Origin: a virus
Strand: one strand, 5' to 3'
Length of the DNA: 30,422 bases
IMG/VR virus record: IMGVR_UViG_3300042291_002225
Coordinates: 1 to 30,422 of that record
The notes beneath the pieces are model-generated. The model was not told the DNA's origin. It was given only the letters and a program-made list of their open reading frames with translations, and searched no databases. A program made the position numbers and the translations under genes. Numbering within the stretch: the first letter of the stretch is position 1; every line of letters starts with the position of its first letter. Positions 26,602 to 30,422 of this stretch are shown in pieces.

Positions 26602-28627
26602 TTGCATGATTGCGCCCCCTCCACAGGCGGGTTGCTTTGTCGAAGACGAGCGGTCCCGACTTCATGTTGGCGAGGCAGTAGAAGACCCGCTGGGCCTCCT
26701 TGAGCGTGCAGTCGCCGTCGATCTCGGCGATCCGGTCGGAAAGGTAGGCGAACACAGCGGACTCCTGGGCGACCCGCCCGTTGGCGAGCGGCGGCATCGT
26801 CTCGACGGCGCTGGCGTAGCGGTCGGCCGCGCTGCCCAGCTTGTAGGTGGACTTCGCCTTGTCGCTCTTGGGATTGCCCTGGGGAGCCTTGAGCTGGGCA
26901 GGATCGGCATTCCGATCGGTGATGAAGATCGACTCGCACCAGCGGACCACGAACGGCTTCACGGGCGGCAGGGCGCGCAGGGTGAGGTCGATGACGTGGG
27001 CGTCGTCCTCCTCGTGCGGAGTCATCGTCAGGATCACGTCGGGATCTCGGGCAAAGACGCCCGATCCGCCGATGCGGTCGATGGACTCCTTGCCCGCCTG
27101 GTTCCCCTTCGAGAAGTGGGCGCCGAACACGGCCGCGGCTCCGGACTTGGCCGCCAGTTGCTCGACCTCGTTGAGCAGGCTCGCGATGTCGCCGGCGTCG
27201 TTCTCGTTCCGCGCACCGAGCCCCTTGTAGATCGGGTCGATCAGGATCAGCGAATACCCGGTGTCGCGGATGCGCCCGAGGATCTTCGGGATGAGCGCCG
27301 AGAAGTCGGTCGCGTGGCCTCGCAGGTTCCAGATGTCGAAGCCGGTGAAGTCGCTGATCTGCTTTGCCGCCGCGATCCGGTGGATCCGGTATTGGAGCGC
27401 GAAGGGAGGCAGCTCGAAGTTCAGATAGAGGGCGCGGCCACGGCGGGTCGGGAATCCCCACCACGGCGTGCCGGTGGCCACCGAGAGCATCAGGTCGATC
27501 AGCGACCAGCTCTTGCGCGCCTTCGACGGGCCGCCGAGGACCATCTTCGCTCCCTGGTGCAGGATGCCATCGACGAGCTGGGGCGGCTCCGGCTCCGGCT
27601 GGCCCATGAATGCCTGGCCGGGCAGGATCGGCGGCAGGTCTGAGTTCGAGTGCGCCGCCTCCCAGGCCGTCCACGATTCCGCGCCGAGCTCCAGCGCGAG
27701 CAAACACTGGCGGCGGAACTCGCCATCAACGGTGCGCCAGCCGTCCGGGCAGCGCGACAGGCGCGACGGGTTGCGGTTCTGCTTGTCCAGGTTGATGCCG
27801 GAAAACCAGCCCCAGATGACCTCGACCCGCCGCTTGTATTCCGCCTCGTCCGGAGCATCGACCCGGATCCATGCGTGCAGGCTCTTGTTGCCCGAGTCGA
27901 GCAAGGCCGCGACCGGCATGCCGCTGGCGACCACCGCATGATACTGCTCTTCCTTTGGGATCGGCTTGCCGGCTTCGTCGCGGTCGAACTCGACCAGGAC
28001 ATGGCGGAACGCGGTGACATCCTCGTTCTTCGCGCCGCCCTTCGCCATCGGGTTGATCCGCAGGAACAGCCCGAGCTTGGTGCCGAACACGCGGTCGATC
28101 CCGCCCTTGGCCGCCACCTTCGATTTCCACTCGGCGGCGGTGAGCGTGACGCCACGGCGAGGCGCGATTTCGCCCTCCTCGTTCTCGGCCGCCGGGGAAA
28201 TGGCGACGAATTCATCTGGCTGGAAACACGCGTCGAGGAGGCGGACGAAACCGTCGTCCAGAGTGACCGGCAGCGCCATCGTCGAGCGCTCGCGGTGGAC
28301 CGGTGTTGGTGCCGGTGCCAACCGCCGAGCCGGTGGCGACGGGACTTTCGGCACCGGCGCCACGCCGGCGCCGAGCGGTTCCCGCGACGTCCGGGCATAG
28401 ACCGAGCGGATGGTCGTCCGCGCTTCGGCCTCGGTCAGCCCGTCGGCCAGCGCGCGGGCGAGCAGTTGGGCTTCCGTTTCTTCCAGCGGGTGGCCGGCGT
28501 CGCGGAACTGGCAGGTCGCGTCGAAGAGTTCGGCATTGCGCATCCCCTCGCCGGCGCCGCGCTGGAGGTATTCCAGCGTGCGGCGCGGCAAGGCCATGGC
28601 GAGGCCGGTGGATCGGTATTTTGCCAT
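26597..28627 (-). CDS. Primase-RepA-like replication protein
   Basis: A 676-residue protein. The N-terminus (residues 12-80, TLEYLQRGAGEGMRNAELFD ... ALADGLTEAEARTTIRSVYA) resembles the PriCT primase-associated domain. Residues about 120-310 contain an archaeo-eukaryotic-primase-like core (HVLVEFDRDEAG at 209-220, KSLHAWIRVDAP at 248-259, SRLSRCPDG). Residues about 345-600 are a RecA/RepA-type ATPase (Walker A LGGPSKARKSW at 364-374, Walker B LILIDPIY at 460-467, AVFGAHFSKGN). It would prime and unwind DNA at the phage origin. It is followed by the iteron region and preceded by an SF2 helicase gene 4 bp away. Confidence 0.82.
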   Translation of the reverse strand: MAKYRSTGLAMALPRRTLEYLQRGAGEGMRNAELFDATCQFRDAGHPLEETEAQLLARALADGLTEAEARTTIRSVYARTSREPLGAGVAPVPKVPSPPARRLAPAPTPVHRERSTMALPVTLDDGFVRLLDACFQPDEFVAISPAAENEEGEIAPRRGVTLTAAEWKSKVAAKGGIDRVFGTKLGLFLRINPMAKGGAKNEDVTAFRHVLVEFDRDEAGKPIPKEEQYHAVVASGMPVAALLDSGNKSLHAWIRVDAPDEAEYKRRVEVIWGWFSGINLDKQNRNPSRLSRCPDGWRTVDGEFRRQCLLALELGAESWTAWEAAHSNSDLPPILPGQAFMGQPEPEPPQLVDGILHQGAKMVLGGPSKARKSWSLIDLMLSVATGTPWWGFPTRRGRALYLNFELPPFALQYRIHRIAAAKQISDFTGFDIWNLRGHATDFSALIPKILGRIRDTGYSLILIDPIYKGLGARNENDAGDIASLLNEVEQLAAKSGAAAVFGAHFSKGNQAGKESIDRIGGSGVFARDPDVILTMTPHEEDDAHVIDLTLRALPPVKPFVVRWCESIFITDRNADPAQLKAPQGNPKSDKAKSTYKLGSAADRYASAVETMPPLANGRVAQESAVFAYLSDRIAEIDGDCTLKEAQRVFYCLANMKSGPLVFDKATRLWRGRNHAI

Positions 28628-28631
28628 GGGA

Positions 28632-30158
28632 TCAGCGGTGGGCGAATTGGGCGTCGAGGAATGCCTTGGCTTCCTCGAAGGTGGCGGTTTCCGGACGCTG
28701 GTGGCCGAAGCGGCGCATCACGCGGGCCTGCTTCGGCGTCGCCAGCCCGAGCTTTCGTCGGGTGATCAGGCGGTCGAGGATCAGCGAGGCATGGCCCTTG
28801 GTCAGGACTCCCATGGGATCCAGCCCGAAGTTGGCCAGCACATCGAGCTGCTTGCCCGTGGGCGCTTCCGCCTGCCATTTCATGGTCGGGACGTAGTCGG
28901 CCAGGGCGGCTTCGTTGAGGGACACGGCAAGCTCCAGTGGATCGAGCACGCTGCCGCGACGCGTCCGGTTGGCGCGGAGCCGCTCGGTGAGCGACTTGGT
29001 GCGGTCCGCGTTCACTTCCTCGCGGGCTTCTTCGAGGTCGCCCTCGGCCCCCAGCTTCTCGGTGAGCGCCTTCGCGTCGGCTTCGTCCTCGGCGATCAGG
29101 TTCGCCGGCCGCATCAGGCTGAGCTCTTCCGCCTGCCAGAGGAAATCGAGCACGAGCAGGTGATCCTTGCCCGGCCAGATCCGCGTGCCACGGCCGATGA
29201 TCTGCGAGTAGAGCGCCCGCACCTTGGTCGGGCGCAGGCAGACGACGCAGTCGATCGACGGCTCGTCGTAGCCTTCGGTCAGCAGCATCGCGTTGCAGAG
29301 GATGCGCGTCTCGTCCCGCTTGAACCGCTCCAAGGTCGCCTGCCGCTCGGTCGTCTGGCCGTCGACGTGCTCGGCCAGCAAGCCACGGTCGCGGCAGATC
29401 TGGGCGAAGCGCTTCGACACCGCGATGAGCGGCAGGAAGACCAGCGTCTTGCGGTGCCGGTGCTCCACCAGAACGTCGGCGATCTGTTCGAGATACGGTT
29501 CCAGCGCATGGCCGAGGTCATCGGCGCTGAAATCGCCATGGCTCGTCCGCACGCCCCGCAGGTCCATTCCCAGCGGAACCGTCTTCACCTGGATCGGCGA
29601 GAGCCATCCCTGGTTGATGAGGTCGAGCAAGGTCACCTCGCAGGCGATGTTCTCGAAATAGCGGCCGAGGTTCTTCTTGTCGCCGCGGTCCGGCGTCGCG
29701 CTGACGCCCAGCACCTTCGCGTGATCGTGGAAATGCCCAAGCGTGTTGAGGTAGCTGTCGGCCAGCGCGTGGTGCGCTTCATCGACCACCACCAACCCGA
29801 AGTGATCCCGCGGCCAGCGCTCGCGGCGCTTCTCCCGCATCAGCGTCTGGACGGAGGCCACGACCACCGGCGCATCGAGCGACGCCCGATCTTCGCCCAT
29901 CTCCACCTGGGCCTCGATGCCGGTGGAAACGCGCAGCTTGTCGACGGCCTGGGTGATGAGTTCCTCGCGGTGGGCGAGGATCAAGGTGCGCCGGGGCTGG
30001 TAGTCCTGCGCCAAGCGGCTGAACAAAATAGTTTTTCCAGCCCCGGTCGGGAGCACACCGAGCTGGCGGTCGAAGTCCTCGAAGCCCTTGTGGATGTCCT
30101 GCCGGGCTTTCATTTGATAGGCGCGGAGGCCCATCGTTTCAGAACGGCTCGTTGTCAT
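28632..30158 (-). CDS. SF2 DEAH-box helicase
   Basis: A 508-residue ATP-dependent helicase of the ResIII/UvrB-related type: Q-like RAYQMKA, Walker A PTGAGKT (37-43), AHREEL, motif II DEAH (126-129), motif III SAT (153-155), TLVFLPLIAVSKRFAQICRD, LCNAMLLTEGYDEPSIDCVV (motif V) and QIIGRGTRIWPGK (motif VI). The C-terminal extension (about residues 375-508) contains charged helices and KQLDVLANFGLDP. Probably unwinds DNA during phage replication or recombination. The start overlaps the end of the DUF669-like gene by 20 bases. Confidence 0.9.
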   Translation of the reverse strand: MTTSRSETMGLRAYQMKARQDIHKGFEDFDRQLGVLPTGAGKTILFSRLAQDYQPRRTLILAHREELITQAVDKLRVSTGIEAQVEMGEDRASLDAPVVVASVQTLMREKRRERWPRDHFGLVVVDEAHHALADSYLNTLGHFHDHAKVLGVSATPDRGDKKNLGRYFENIACEVTLLDLINQGWLSPIQVKTVPLGMDLRGVRTSHGDFSADDLGHALEPYLEQIADVLVEHRHRKTLVFLPLIAVSKRFAQICRDRGLLAEHVDGQTTERQATLERFKRDETRILCNAMLLTEGYDEPSIDCVVCLRPTKVRALYSQIIGRGTRIWPGKDHLLVLDFLWQAEELSLMRPANLIAEDEADAKALTEKLGAEGDLEEAREEVNADRTKSLTERLRANRTRRGSVLDPLELAVSLNEAALADYVPTMKWQAEAPTGKQLDVLANFGLDPMGVLTKGHASLILDRLITRRKLGLATPKQARVMRRFGHQRPETATFEEAKAFLDAQFAHR

Positions 30159-30422
30159 GGCGGCGCGCGGGTTGGGGTTGGGCGGGCTTCGCGGTGCCGA
30201 CGATCCAGGCGGCGACCTTGTTGCGCTTCTTGCCGTTGTATTCCTCGACGGTGAGTCGGGCGGTGCCGGTTCGGCCGATCACGTGATCGGGAGTGATCTC
30301 GACGTCCACCTCGGGCTCGACCACCTCGCCGGTGGCGGCACGGAAGGCGTCGATCTTCCAGAACGCGGTCGGGATGAAGACGAGGAAGTCGTAGAGGTAG
30401 CTGCCGGCGGATGTCTTGAGCT
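30139..30422 (-). CDS. DUF669-like phage protein (partial, runs off the window)
   Basis: The 3' part only: 93 residues in frame from the right edge, with FLVFIPTAFWKIDAFRAATG, ITPDHVIGRTGTARLTVEEY, NGKKRNKVAAWIVG and a basic proline-rich tail ending DNEPF. The FWKxDAFxxA pattern and an ending of this sort fit DUF669 phage proteins, proposed single-stranded-DNA-binding partners of phage recombination ATPases. The true start lies beyond 30422. It is the first visible gene of the helicase-primase operon. Confidence 0.7.
   Translation of the reverse strand, partial: LKTSAGSYLYDFLVFIPTAFWKIDAFRAATGEVVEPEVDVEITPDHVIGRTGTARLTVEEYNGKKRNKVAAWIVGTAKPAQPQPARRHDNEPF

Noticed and set aside
28410-30254. 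614-codon + strand frame opposite the SF2 helicase
   Set aside because: It is antisense of a helicase with all motifs; high GC leaves few stops on the other strand.
1-30422. Window starts with GAGCTC and ends with GAGCT, suggesting a restriction-bounded clone
   Set aside because: A match of this length at both edges could be chance or data handling; it says nothing about the biology and cannot be tested here.

Overview
The window looks like part of a prophage, or a phage-derived element, integrated in a GC-rich bacterium of the Verrucomicrobiota (my inference). The host call rests on three traits. Two secreted proteins at the left end have a strongly verrucomicrobial style: a thrombospondin-type-3/C-type-lectin protein ending in an 'ASYRIEGSTDLQNW...YFRVKRN' module, and a formylglycine-generating-enzyme (FGE) fold protein beginning 'VVSNVQGLQRPGTKLVDITYDV'. 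GC content is high throughout. No integrase and no tail gene is visible.

Left end (1-4200): the tail of a + strand gene, a small frameshifted-looking ORF pair, then two secreted proteins on the minus strand (lectin/TSP3 protein 526-2511, FGE-fold protein 3082-4158). Between them lies what I read as the wreck of a diversity-generating retroelement (DGR): a frameshifted, truncated accessory-protein gene fused to an AAC-rich template-repeat-like segment that ends in 28 bases almost identical to the 3' end of the FGE gene. No reverse transcriptase is present. Copies of one terminator hairpin close both the lectin gene (466-496) and the capsid operon (4240-4273).

Head and lysis module (4301-11868, all minus strand, transcribed right to left): small terminase, large terminase, a holin/lipoprotein-like membrane protein, M15 peptidase endolysin, gpW-like connector, lambda-type portal, a small unknown, S49 protease with an in-frame scaffold domain, and major capsid protein. 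The order is lambda-like except that lysis genes sit between terminase and portal. A HipBA toxin-antitoxin pair (+ strand, 12018-13609) with an inverted-repeat operator is inserted upstream of the small terminase.

Possible nucleic-acid modification cassette (13645-17000): four tightly packed minus-strand genes: ParB-like protein, a double-ParB plus methyltransferase fusion, a HAD-fold phosphatase, and a CmoA-like protein retaining the arginine expected for carboxy-SAM synthesis. No CmoB is seen. This is the best candidate for an undescribed system.

Middle (17018-20978): an AT-richer lipoprotein moron on the + strand flanked by duplicated phage sequence, then a clamp-loader-like AAA ATPase and several small phage proteins, including a DUF2786 protein. 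A divergent region at about 21000-21250 separates this from a + strand island: amidoligase, two small conserved proteins, and a TacA/TacT-type (DUF1778/GNAT) toxin-antitoxin pair with a perfect 19-bp palindromic operator.

Right part (23394-30422, minus strand): a DUF559-like nuclease, an HTH-nuclease fusion, a degenerate tRNA-like gene, three regulator-like genes, an iteron/hairpin region that may be a replication origin, a primase-RepA-like ATPase, an SF2 helicase and a partial DUF669-like protein (replication module).

Across the phage genes, nine start codons (eight gene starts and one internal start) are preceded at 14-17 nt by GTTGAC (one is TTTGAC), often followed by ACCGG. Eight of the ten exact GTTGAC copies I found on the minus strand are at such starts. 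This is unlike a normal promoter or Shine-Dalgarno arrangement and is reported as a finding. All family assignments are from motif recognition by eye; no database search was run.
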